DNA of 64,000 nt from NCBI GenBank assembly GCA_027023425.1, contig JALVVL010000010.1, positions 48,931 to 112,930 of the forward strand, read 5' to 3'. The notes below the pieces were generated by a model. That model did not search any database and was not told where the DNA came from. It saw only the letters and a program-made list of their open reading frames with translations. This document shows positions 20,406 through 29,160 of the stretch, one piece after another. This DNA comes from Anaerolineales bacterium (lineage in GTDB: Bacteria > Chloroflexota > Anaerolineae > Anaerolineales > DRMV01). Position numbers and translations under genes: made by a program. The first letter of the stretch is position 1. The number at the start of each line of letters is the position of its first letter.

Positions 20406-21734
20406 CTACAAATCCACAAAATAAGCGGCGGCGGCCTCGTCAATGAGGGCGCGCGTCATGGCCGGCTCAACCCCGCGATAACTGGCTATGTCCAAAATCT
20501 GATCGCAAATATCGCGCGGGTGAGAGGCACGCAATTTGCGCCCGCGCTTGATGTACCATTCTTGGAGCAAGTAGGCCAAGCCTTGATCGGAGTAGCGCAC
20601 TCCCTTGTGCTGAGCCACGCGGCGGAAGATTTCGCGGTATTCTGCATAGGTCGGGTCGCCAATGTAAATTTTGTGGCGCAGACGGCGCAAAAAGGCTTCA
20701 TCTACCAATTCCTTCGGGGGCAAGTTGGTAGAAAAGACCACCAACACGTCAAAAGGCACTTCTATTTTGCGGCCGGTGTGCAGGGTGAGGTAATCAATGC
20801 GGTTTTCCAGCGGTACAATCCAGCGGTTGAGCAAGTCGCGCGGCTGCACTTGTTGGCGCCCAAAATCGTCCACAAGCAAAATTCCGCCGTTGGCTTTGAC
20901 CTGCACAGGCGCTTGATAAAACTTGTGCACGTCGTCAAAGATGAGATCAAGGCTTGCCAAAGTGAGTTCACCACCGACCATGATGAAGGGGCGGCGAATG
21001 CGAACCCAGCGCGGGTCGCGATATTTGCCGGAGCGCAAAGAACCGGTGCCGCGCGAGGTTGAATGCGGCTCAGGGGCAAGTTGGTGGTTTACAGAATCGT
21101 AAAGCGTAACAACCTGCCCATCCACATAAATGGCGTATGGGATATAAATCGCTTCCGAGAGCACCAAATTACCGATAGCGCGAGCAATGGTTGTTTTGCC
21201 GTTGCCCGGTGGCCCGTAGATAAAAATAGAAGCACCGGAGTTGACCGCAGGCCCAATCTGGTGAAAAGTTTTCTCGGAAAGCACAAGGTTGGAAAGCGCG
21301 CGCCTCATTATCGGCGGGGTAACTCTTAGGCGGGCGCGGCTCTGGCGGCGCATCGCTTTATTGTACTCTTCCAGGGGGACCGGCGCGGGGCCGGCATATT
21401 GGCTGCGCGCCAACGCCTCGCGCGCCCTCGCCAGCCCCAGTTGTGTGAGGGCATACTCGTACCCGCCGGAGCCAAGGCCGCCGCGCGAAGTCTTCACTTC
21501 CACAAGTTTTTCGCGCTTCAGCGCCTCAAGCAGTTGCTCGGTCAGACCGGTATAAGGCAATGCCACCGTCTCAGCAATATCGTAACCGGTCATGTAACCC
21601 CGGAAATAAAGAATTTTCAGCACCAAATCCTGCAGCCAAAGCGCCGAAAGGCCAGTTTCTTCAAGGCGTGTTATCGGCCGCGGCATAAAGCCAGAGCGCT
21701 TGCTAACGCGAACCGCGTCGGAGTTTGCTGTCAT
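20406..21734 (-). CDS. AAA ATPase with N-terminal winged-helix-like region
   Basis: Walker A YGPPGNGKTTIA, Walker B GGILLVDDFG, arginine-rich sensor region. Confidence 0.8.
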   Translation of the reverse strand: MTANSDAVRVSKRSGFMPRPITRLEETGLSALWLQDLVLKILYFRGYMTGYDIAETVALPYTGLTEQLLEALKREKLVEVKTSRGGLGSGGYEYALTQLGLARAREALARSQYAGPAPVPLEEYNKAMRRQSRARLRVTPPIMRRALSNLVLSEKTFHQIGPAVNSGASIFIYGPPGNGKTTIARAIGNLVLSEAIYIPYAIYVDGQVVTLYDSVNHQLAPEPHSTSRGTGSLRSGKYRDPRWVRIRRPFIMVGGELTLASLDLIFDDVHKFYQAPVQVKANGGILLVDDFGRQQVQPRDLLNRWIVPLENRIDYLTLHTGRKIEVPFDVLVVFSTNLPPKELVDEAFLRRLRHKIYIGDPTYAEYREIFRRVAQHKGVRYSDQGLAYLLQEWYIKRGRKLRASHPRDICDQILDIASYRGVEPAMTRALIDEAAAAYFVDL

Positions 21735-21778
21735 TTACCCGGTACCTCCTCTTCGGACAAGTAAGGAATAAATTCGTT

Positions 21779-22012
21779 AGGTCGTTAGGTCGTTAGGTCG
21801 TGGGTCGTTAGGTCGTGGGTCGTTGGGTGGAGTAGAAAGCCACAGAGGACACAGAAACGCCACAGAAAACACAGAAAAAAATCTGTGCTAATCTGTGTAA
21901 TCTGTGGTTTTTCTCTTTGCGCTCTCTGCGTCTCTGCGTTACTCTTGGCGTTCTTGGCGTCCCTTGGCGCCCTTGGCGTTAACCTCTTGGCGTTACCATC
22001 CACATTATAGCA
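21779..22012. repeat. Dispersed intergenic repeat cluster (reverse orientation)
   Basis: gtcgttaggtcgttaggtcgtgggtcgt; aaatctgtgctaatctgtgtaatctgtggttt; ggcgttcttggcgtcccttggcgcccttggcgtt. Confidence 0.85.
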
Positions 22013-22033
22013 CCCAACCCGCATAGAGAAAAA

Positions 22034-22066
22034 AGCAGGCTGAGGGGTAAGTCTCCTCAGCCTGCT
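22034..22066 (-). terminator. Rho-independent terminator of the arsR-cytochrome-yedE operon
   Basis: AGCAGGCTGAGG ... CCTCAGCCTGCT followed on the minus strand by TTTTTTC. Confidence 0.85.
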
Positions 22067-22086
22067 ACCGGGCGCAACGCTAAAGG

Positions 22087-23358
22087 CTATCCACAGCCGC
22101 CGCCAGCAACGCCCTTAGGCTTTTGCAGTTTAATCTTGGGCTTGAACTTGAGTTTTTCAAGCATTTCCTCAGCCCATTCATCATTGATAGAAAGGTCAGA
22201 AGCGCGATAGCGGTCTCCAAGAGCACCCTTGAAGTAATAATTCAAACGCTCCACCTCCGAAACCGAAGACGGCGCCGGCGCGCACAAGCCTTTCTCAATA
22301 TCCTCATCCCCAAACGTCATTATCAGGCTGTTGAAACCGCCGCTGAGGATGTAAACGTTTGGCACGCCTTCGGCTTCTAAAATCTTCCAGCCTTCGGTGG
22401 ACTTGCCCTCATCATCGCTGACCAACACAAACACCGTCAGCGGCACCTCCTTCACCTCTTTCTTGAGAATGGGAGCATAAGCCTCCAATTCGTTTAGGGG
22501 AATGTGATGCTCCCATTTCAAGTGGAAGAGGTTGTAAGAATAGTCATCGCGCACGTCAATCACAACCGTATTGGTCTTGTGGTCCTGGAGCGAAGAAAAG
22601 AGTTCGGCAGGAGAAATTTGCACTTGGTACTGCTCAAGAAGCGGCGCTTTCTTGGGGGCAACCCGCGTCCACTTCTGCTGCCAAGTAGGCCAAATTGCCC
22701 ACACAATCAAAGCACCAGCGACCAGCACAATCGCGACCCTGCCAACCCAGCCGCGCTTCAGGAAGGGATCGCTATCCTCACGGGCATACTTGCGCACCAG
22801 CACATCGTTCAGCCAGAAGAGGAGCACGGCCAAGATTACGAAGATGGTAACAGTAAGGCCGGTGCTGATATGAAACACATCCATCACCGTGAGACGCCCG
22901 TAGAAACTGTCGTTGTAGAAGTAGTGGAACAGCGGCTCAGTTTCGCTGAAGAGAAAAGTGCCAAACAAGCCGCCCAGCACAAAGAACCATGCGTCCTTCT
23001 TCAGCGAAACCGAAGAGACAATTGAGGTGCCGGGGCAGTAACCGCCGATGATTATGCCCAAGCCCATCAACAGGCCGCCGACTATGCCGGGCCAAAGGTA
23101 AGTCGGGTCAACCCAAATCACATCGTAATCCAAAATGCCCAGCGCAACCGACCCAAAGATGAGCACCATTGCCACCATAATGGCGGTGAACATTGCCTTG
23201 ATTACGCGGCCGTTGCGGAAGTAGAACTGCCCCGTAAGCACATACGAATTGCTAAAGCCGGAGATTTCCAACCCAAAGCCAAAGGCAAAACCTATCAACA
23301 CCTCTATTAGGAAAACTCCGGTCTTGCCGAGAGCGTTGATTGAAGCCAGTGGGAACAT
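22087..23358 (-). CDS. YeeE/YedE (sulfur transport, TsuA-like) membrane protein fused to a rhodanese-like domain
   Basis: FGLEISGFSNS, GGYCPGTSIVS; soluble C-terminal part with VVIDVRDDYSYNLFHLKWEHHIPLNEL; C-terminus GVAGGGCG. Confidence 0.85.
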   Translation of the reverse strand: MFPLASINALGKTGVFLIEVLIGFAFGFGLEISGFSNSYVLTGQFYFRNGRVIKAMFTAIMVAMVLIFGSVALGILDYDVIWVDPTYLWPGIVGGLLMGLGIIIGGYCPGTSIVSSVSLKKDAWFFVLGGLFGTFLFSETEPLFHYFYNDSFYGRLTVMDVFHISTGLTVTIFVILAVLLFWLNDVLVRKYAREDSDPFLKRGWVGRVAIVLVAGALIVWAIWPTWQQKWTRVAPKKAPLLEQYQVQISPAELFSSLQDHKTNTVVIDVRDDYSYNLFHLKWEHHIPLNELEAYAPILKKEVKEVPLTVFVLVSDDEGKSTEGWKILEAEGVPNVYILSGGFNSLIMTFGDEDIEKGLCAPAPSSVSEVERLNYYFKGALGDRYRASDLSINDEWAEEMLEKLKFKPKIKLQKPKGVAGGGCG

Positions 23359-23368
23359 GGCATCCTCC

Positions 23369-23920
23369 TCAGTTCCAAATCTTCCGCACGAAGTAGGCCA
23401 CGATAAAGGCAATGGTAAACATTACCAAGCCAATAGACCAACTTCCGGCCGAGAGCGACGCACCGCCGGACATAACTTGCCCCGAAGTACAACCGCGAGC
23501 CATCCGAGCGCCGTAGAGGAAAATCGCGCCGCCGATGAAGGCAAGCAGCCAGCGGGTTTTCTCGCTCACGCGGGGGCCTTTGGTGGTCTCAACCTTGAAG
23601 CGGCCGAAGAGAATTGAGGCTGTTAGCGCGCCGATTATCAACCCCGTCACCTCAAAGGTGATCCAATTGTTGAAGGGATTGCGCGAGCCTCCGGCCACTT
23701 TTATCAACTGCGGCACTCGGTCAACATGGGATGGAGCAACCAAGTTGACCAAAAAGCCGTTTATCCGAGCGAAAATCGCCGAGGCACCCAAGCCGTTCGC
23801 CGTCAACATCAGCGAGAGGAAAAGGGTAACGCCGAGTATCGCCCCGCCGATGTAGGGGTTGGCATATGGCTTGCGCGGACGCTCGGTCAGTTTCTGAAAC
23901 CAAGACTTCTTTTCAGACAT
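23369..23920 (-). CDS. YeeE/YedE family membrane protein (sulfur transport)
   Basis: YGARMARGCTSGQVMSGGASLSAGSW motif; adjacent to the second YedE. Confidence 0.85.
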   Translation of the reverse strand: MSEKKSWFQKLTERPRKPYANPYIGGAILGVTLFLSLMLTANGLGASAIFARINGFLVNLVAPSHVDRVPQLIKVAGGSRNPFNNWITFEVTGLIIGALTASILFGRFKVETTKGPRVSEKTRWLLAFIGGAIFLYGARMARGCTSGQVMSGGASLSAGSWSIGLVMFTIAFIVAYFVRKIWN

Positions 23921-23941
23921 TGTCCACTCTCCTTGGGACGG

Positions 23942-26389
23942 TTACGCCTGCTCGGCGTCGGTGTCGTCCGCCACTTCCACGTCTTCCCAACCGGTTATCA
24001 TGGCAACGATGTAGTCAAAGATGCCGTGCCCGGTGGTGGTCAGGTAGACATGGCCTACCACAAACGCCGCTATCAGCCAAGCGTCAAGCGTGTGAGTAGC
24101 CGCCACGTAGGTCATCGTTTCACTGCCAAGCAGTTGAGTTACAGTTTGCGGCCATATCCTTGCTGCCCACAGCCAGAGACCAGTTATCATCTGCACAGGT
24201 AGCAGGAAGAAGATGAGCCCAAAGTAAGCCATCCGCTGCAACGGGTTCAGTTTGTTCCAGTAACTCTTGGTAAACGGATGAGGCTCACCTTTGAAAATGC
24301 CGCTAAGGTAGAACTTTGCCTGCTTGATAGCCCGCTGTATGTAGCCTTTGGGGTTGGGGATGAACTGCCCAATGTACCCAATGGCTATGAAGTAGTACAT
24401 TGCCAGCAGGAAGTTGATGACCAAAATCCAGCCAAAAACGGTGTGCAAGAACACCAAGTAGCGGAACTTGGCGCCAGCAATGCCAAACCACTCAGGCTCG
24501 TGGATCGCTAACCCGATGAGCAAGAGCAAAATGATGCTCGCCATCTGCGTCCAGTGCCAGAAGCGCTCGGCGCCGGTGTAGAGGTATTCGCGGCGGGTCT
24601 TGCCGTGATGCGGGTGATGTTTCTTCGCCGCCACATACCGTAGCGCACCGTGGAAGGACACGCCGAGGAGCGTACCGATAAAGGCGAGCACGCCGATGAG
24701 GTCAATCCACCAAATGTGGTGATAACCAGCCACATACACTTTGTCCAAATTGTTGGAGGGCTGGTACAGGACTTTTCCGTCCTTGACTTCAACCTTTCCA
24801 CTGCCGTTCAGGTCGTTATCGTTGAAGGAAACCTGAGCGCCCGCGGGCACAAACGCCGCCAATTCCAGCGACTTGCCAATCCGCGAATCCTCGCCGTGGC
24901 AGGCTTGGCAGTTGTTGAGCGCGAAGTCACTCTGCACCACGCCGTGGTGGATGGGGTAAGCCTTCACCACGCCCACGATGTGAGCGCCGCTAAAGCCGAG
25001 GTCAGCAAGCCGCTTGGCGATTACCTGCTCTTTAGCCTGCGAATCAATCACCAACTCGTCGGCGGTCAATTTGCCGTCCTTGTTGGCGTCAAATGCCTTC
25101 ACCACATCGGCGGCATAGGTCTTGCCGTCGGGCATCCATGCCTTCTTGACAGCATCGGCGCTGATGGGTGCGTCCTTGCCATCCTTCTTGTAAACCCATT
25201 GGAAGGTAGTGATGAGGTTGTAGGGAGCAAGTTTACCGTCGCTGTTGCGCTTGAGCACGGCCGGTTCGTAGCCCTTCACCACATGCGAGACGGTGAACGG
25301 CTCGGCAGTGTCCGCGCCCTCAGGCGCTTGCGCCGTGGCTTCTACGCCGCGGTACACCACCTTTTCCTCGCCGTTGGGCAAGACCACGGTCTTGTCAACC
25401 GTTTCCGCCGCCGGGCCGTAAAGATGAGGCACGTGGCAGGTCTCGCATGCGACCTTGGACATGTGCAGTTTCAGGTACGGCAGCCAATCTTTGTGGCTGG
25501 CGACGGGGTCATGGCAACTTTCGCAATTCTCTTTGGTGAGGATGTGGCTCGGCTCTTTGAGGAACTCGCCCGGGGAAGGATGGCGAGGCTCAAAGGTGAG
25601 GTAGGAAGGCAATTCAGAGGCGCGGCGGGCGCGCGGGCTGTTTGCGCTTGTGTGGCAGTCCACGCATTGCAAACCGCGCTCGGCGTGCACATCCCACGCA
25701 TAGGTTAGTTTTTCCTTGCCAACTATGTCCATCCCCGAAAACGAAATTTTTTGCGGGGAAACCACAACGCCGGTTGTGAAGGTCTGCCATTCGCTCTCGC
25801 CAACTTTGTTGATGATGAGCGGGCTCTTCATATCCGTGTGGACCACGCCATGACACTGAGCGCAGTTTGCGTTTGTGGGGCGGTGGATGTCAACATAGTC
25901 GGACTTCAAGCGGCCATCAGGCCAGAAAGCATCGGCGTTCCACTTCCAGCCCTTGTCGGTCTTTTCCACCACGCCCCTGCCGAGCAAGAGGGCGGTATCG
26001 GCCCATTTGCTACCCTGAGCGTAAGCCTGCTGGTAGGCCTTCCAGTTTGCGCCGTCGCTGTGGCACACATAGCAGGCTTTGGTCAGCCCCGCAAAGCCGG
26101 GGACATTCTCGGCTTTTTGGTGGGTGGCGTGGGTGGTGATGAACTCGGTATCGTGACATTGGCCGCATGTTTTAGCCAGAGACAGCGGCTCACCGCTTTC
26201 GCTGACCGGCACGCCGTTAGCGTCCAGCAAAATGTAGTCGGGGTGCATGGGTGAAGGGGTAGCCTGACCGCCGGCGCTGCCGGGCTTTTCGCCCTCCGCA
26301 ACCGCCTGATGCACGCCCAGGGCTAACCCAGCCGCCATGACCGCGACAAGCGCAGTAAGCAACAACAAGGGTATCCATTTTCGTCGCAT
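23942..26389 (-). CDS. Seven-heme c-type cytochrome fused to a C-terminal cytochrome-b-like membrane domain
   Basis: Signal/anchor; CXXCH motifs CGQCH, CYVCH, CAQCH, CVDCH, CESCH, CETCH, CQACH; TM region ERFWHWTQMASIILLLLIGLAIH and other His-containing helices. Confidence 0.88.
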   Translation of the reverse strand: MRRKWIPLLLLTALVAVMAAGLALGVHQAVAEGEKPGSAGGQATPSPMHPDYILLDANGVPVSESGEPLSLAKTCGQCHDTEFITTHATHQKAENVPGFAGLTKACYVCHSDGANWKAYQQAYAQGSKWADTALLLGRGVVEKTDKGWKWNADAFWPDGRLKSDYVDIHRPTNANCAQCHGVVHTDMKSPLIINKVGESEWQTFTTGVVVSPQKISFSGMDIVGKEKLTYAWDVHAERGLQCVDCHTSANSPRARRASELPSYLTFEPRHPSPGEFLKEPSHILTKENCESCHDPVASHKDWLPYLKLHMSKVACETCHVPHLYGPAAETVDKTVVLPNGEEKVVYRGVEATAQAPEGADTAEPFTVSHVVKGYEPAVLKRNSDGKLAPYNLITTFQWVYKKDGKDAPISADAVKKAWMPDGKTYAADVVKAFDANKDGKLTADELVIDSQAKEQVIAKRLADLGFSGAHIVGVVKAYPIHHGVVQSDFALNNCQACHGEDSRIGKSLELAAFVPAGAQVSFNDNDLNGSGKVEVKDGKVLYQPSNNLDKVYVAGYHHIWWIDLIGVLAFIGTLLGVSFHGALRYVAAKKHHPHHGKTRREYLYTGAERFWHWTQMASIILLLLIGLAIHEPEWFGIAGAKFRYLVFLHTVFGWILVINFLLAMYYFIAIGYIGQFIPNPKGYIQRAIKQAKFYLSGIFKGEPHPFTKSYWNKLNPLQRMAYFGLIFFLLPVQMITGLWLWAARIWPQTVTQLLGSETMTYVAATHTLDAWLIAAFVVGHVYLTTTGHGIFDYIVAMITGWEDVEVADDTDAEQA

Positions 26390-26401
26390 GGCTACACTCC
26401 G

Positions 26402-27865
26402 TTAGTGGTTGTCGTCAAAGCGGCCGCCCCACTTCATCGGGTCACCCGGGTAACCCAGAGCCTGCCAATCAAGGCGACCGTTCGGGCTGTGGCAGTCAGC
26501 ACATTGAAGCGCCTGTTCCTTGGGGCGCACCATGTGGGTCTGCGGCCAATACATCACCGTTTGGGTGAAGGCAAAATGCCCGCTGTACTTCAGGCCAGTG
26601 TAAGGTGCGGCAATGCGGAAAGCCAAATCCCAATCAAACTTGCTCCAGAAGCCATTGGGCACCGAAGCCGTGGAAGGAGCCAGCAAGTAGCCATAAACCG
26701 TGTCGTAAGGCTGCAAGGTATGGTTGACCTTGAACGGGAAAATCTTGGCAGTCGGGTCGTTTATGCTACCGGCAGGCTTGTTGATGTAGGTAACGCCGTT
26801 GTGGTTAATCGGGTCGCCTTCCACATAGCGCTCCGATTCATTGCCGTTGAACCACAGGTAGGTAGGAATCATGTTCTTGACATAGACGAAACTACCCTTG
26901 ATCTTCAAGTAGTGGAAGTGGTTCTGCGGGCGGTCTTGACCAGCCGTTGACCAGTCCCAATAAATTTTGGTGGGGACTTCCTCCGCCGTTTCGGGCACGT
27001 GGCAAGTTTGGCAAGCGACCGACTTCACGTGAGCGTTCAAGCGGGCGTCCTTGTGCGGGGCGTTGCTGTGGCAGTCGGTGCATTGCACCTGCTCAGAAGG
27101 AGCAACCTGCGGGTTGAGGTTGATGAGTTTGCCTTTGATTTGGTGGTGCGAAGTGCGGTGGCAGTCGGTGCACTGCATGTTGTAGCGCCCCATGTGGACG
27201 TCCAAATCGGGCGAGGGGTGATATAGGGCGCTGCTGATGTCGCCGTGCTTGACGTTGTCGCCACCGCCGCCAAAGGCATGGCATTTCAAGCAGTTATCGC
27301 GCGTCGGATTGCGCACACTTTTAGCCGCCGCTACCAAATTCACGCCCTTGGCAGGCTTGCCATAGGGACCACGACCGTAAAGGTTGGGGTCGGCATGGCA
27401 GACCAAGCAGTCAACTTCTTCCGGCTTCTTCAAGTCTTCGGCAACCTGCTGGTTGCTCATGCCCTCTTCCCAGAAATAGCCGGTGTGGCATTTCATGCAC
27501 ACACGCTGGTTGGTGCGTGTGCCGATGCAGAAATTGTTGAAAGAATGCAACTTACCAAAATGTACCGGCTTATCGTGGCCCGGGACCTTATAGCCTTTCA
27601 CGCTGTCCCAGCGCCAGTGGGTCGTGTGCATGAAATCCGAAGCCGCGTTGGGATGACACGAAAGGCAGGTTTTGGTCACGTCCTCGCCGCTCTTGAACGG
27701 GCCCTTGATAATTGCCGAGTGATCCACATGCGGCGGATGCTTGGGCAGGTTCGCCCAAGGGTTGTCCGCGGGCTGTTGGGGCTTAGGCCATAAAATGACC
27801 ACTGGCACTATTAGCACCAGCAAAATACCCAACAAGCCCAACCACCAAAGAGATTTTTGCTTCAT
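26402..27865 (-). CDS. Octaheme c-type cytochrome, octaheme tetrathionate reductase (OTR)-like
   Basis: Eight CXXCH (CLSCH, CMKCH, CLVCH, CLKCH, CTDCH x2, CQTCH, CADCH); OTR-like SFNNFCIGTRTNQRVCMKCHTGYFWEEG and DFMHTTHWRW. Confidence 0.8.
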   Translation of the reverse strand: MKQKSLWWLGLLGILLVLIVPVVILWPKPQQPADNPWANLPKHPPHVDHSAIIKGPFKSGEDVTKTCLSCHPNAASDFMHTTHWRWDSVKGYKVPGHDKPVHFGKLHSFNNFCIGTRTNQRVCMKCHTGYFWEEGMSNQQVAEDLKKPEEVDCLVCHADPNLYGRGPYGKPAKGVNLVAAAKSVRNPTRDNCLKCHAFGGGGDNVKHGDISSALYHPSPDLDVHMGRYNMQCTDCHRTSHHQIKGKLINLNPQVAPSEQVQCTDCHSNAPHKDARLNAHVKSVACQTCHVPETAEEVPTKIYWDWSTAGQDRPQNHFHYLKIKGSFVYVKNMIPTYLWFNGNESERYVEGDPINHNGVTYINKPAGSINDPTAKIFPFKVNHTLQPYDTVYGYLLAPSTASVPNGFWSKFDWDLAFRIAAPYTGLKYSGHFAFTQTVMYWPQTHMVRPKEQALQCADCHSPNGRLDWQALGYPGDPMKWGGRFDDNH

Positions 27866-27880
27866 AGCCGTCTCCTTGAA

Positions 27881-28246
27881 TTAGGATTGGGACTTTGCGG
27901 CCACGGTGTCGCGCGCCTCCAAAACGCTGGCATGATGCGAAAGGCGCTCCCGTAGCACTGCCCTCATCAGATCCAGAGCGCTTATCAGCCTCTGGTCGGC
28001 TACTTCGTAGAAAACTTTCACGCCTTCACGCTTGGCGCTTACTATTCCCTGCTCGCGAAGCAGTTTTAAATGCCGCGAGGCGGTAGGCTGGCTCATGCCC
28101 AGCCGTTCCGCCAATTGGCTAACATGCGCTGGCCCCTCCGCCAGCGTGCACAGTATGGCCACCCGCTGAGGATGCGCCAACGCCGAACACAAATCGGCTT
28201 GCAAAGGCGCTATTTCCTCTCTCAATTCGTCTAAATTTCTACCCAT
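27881..28246 (-). CDS. ArsR-family transcriptional regulator
   Basis: ALAHPQRVAILCTLAEGPAHVSQLAERLGMSQPTASRHLKLLREQGIVSAKREG; start at MGRNLDEL preferred (AGGA upstream), alternative start 28270. Confidence 0.9.
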   Translation of the reverse strand: MGRNLDELREEIAPLQADLCSALAHPQRVAILCTLAEGPAHVSQLAERLGMSQPTASRHLKLLREQGIVSAKREGVKVFYEVADQRLISALDLMRAVLRERLSHHASVLEARDTVAAKSQS

Positions 28247-28304
28247 GGGCGCATCTTTCCTTTTATGCACCTATACACATACTTCATTTTCATCTGCAAT
28301 TAAG

Positions 28305-28346
28305 AGTATAACATCCCATGAAAAAAATGTGAGTGACAAACGTCAC
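28305..28346 (-). promoter_or_regulatory. Predicted arsR operon promoter: TATACT -10 with Crp/FNR-type palindrome GTGACAAACGTCAC
   Basis: Palindrome 28333-28346; TATACT (minus) 28305-28310; palindrome centre 34.5 bp from the downstream end of the -10, class II geometry. Confidence 0.6.
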
Positions 28347-28497
28347 CCATTAGGGCGCAAGCATGTGAATTGTTGAAAATTAAGCAAAGGGCAAACATTC
28401 CAAAGCACTTCCCCCATGGAAATCGGCAAAGGCACACGAAGCCGGCAGCAACCTACTTCGCCAAGGCAAGGCCGCCTAAAAGTGAAGGCTAATACGA

Positions 28498-28620
28498 CTA
28501 AGAGTTGCGCAGTTCCCCTCTTTACGTCACCGCGAGGCGGTCGTAGATTGCCAAACCGATCTCCCCCACCGTGCTGGCGCTCGGCTCAGCGGGGGGACGG
28601 GTGAGATCTTGCCACAATAG
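28498..28620 (-). repeat. Degenerate copy of MITE-like element, reverse orientation
   Basis: ctaagagttgcgcagttcccctctttacgtcaccgcgaggcggtcgtaga resembles the reverse complement of the right end of copies at 47850 and 61561. Confidence 0.55.
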
Positions 28621-28668
28621 CGATAGATCACACCTTTTGCAATAACCGAGATCTTGTTTGAAAATGCA

Positions 28669-29142
28669 TTAGGAACCACGCACCGGCTTGTAAAAATTGC
28701 GAACGCGGCACAGCGAAAGCAGTTCACCGCTTTCTTTGAGGCGAATTTCAACTTCGTGGACGATGAAATTGCGGCCGCGCTGCACCACGCGCCCTATTGC
28801 CTGCACCGTTCCCTCAGCGGCAGGGCGCAAGTGCGAGCCGCTCACCTCCACCCCAACAGGGATGCGCTCTCGCAAGTCAACTTTCCATGTGGCATGGCCG
28901 CTTGCCGCCGTCTCGGCCAAAAGCAAACTAACCCCGCCATGCAAAAGTCCAAGCGGCTGGCGGCTCGCATCTGTAATCGGCATTTCCAGCACCACAAAGT
29001 CATCCCCCACCTCGGTAAACCGAATATCAAGCACGCCCTGAACGGTGAAAGGACGCGCCGCGTTCATCGCCTCCAGCCATTCCTTCGGCGAGGCGGGCAG
29101 TGTGCCGTTTGCTTGGATGTATTCCATGACTTCAGGACGCAT
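28669..29142 (-). CDS. PaaI-type hotdog-fold thioesterase
   Basis: GLLHGGVSLLLAETAASGHA and EVSGSHLRPAAEGTVQAIGRVVQRGRNFIVHEVEI. Confidence 0.85.
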   Translation of the reverse strand: MRPEVMEYIQANGTLPASPKEWLEAMNAARPFTVQGVLDIRFTEVGDDFVVLEMPITDASRQPLGLLHGGVSLLLAETAASGHATWKVDLRERIPVGVEVSGSHLRPAAEGTVQAIGRVVQRGRNFIVHEVEIRLKESGELLSLCRVRNFYKPVRGS

Positions 29143-29160
29143 GTGAACCTCCGGTAGCCG

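Noticed and set aside
24650-25708. 352-aa plus-strand ORF
   Set aside because: Antisense to the multiheme cytochrome gene, whose CXXCH motifs are clear
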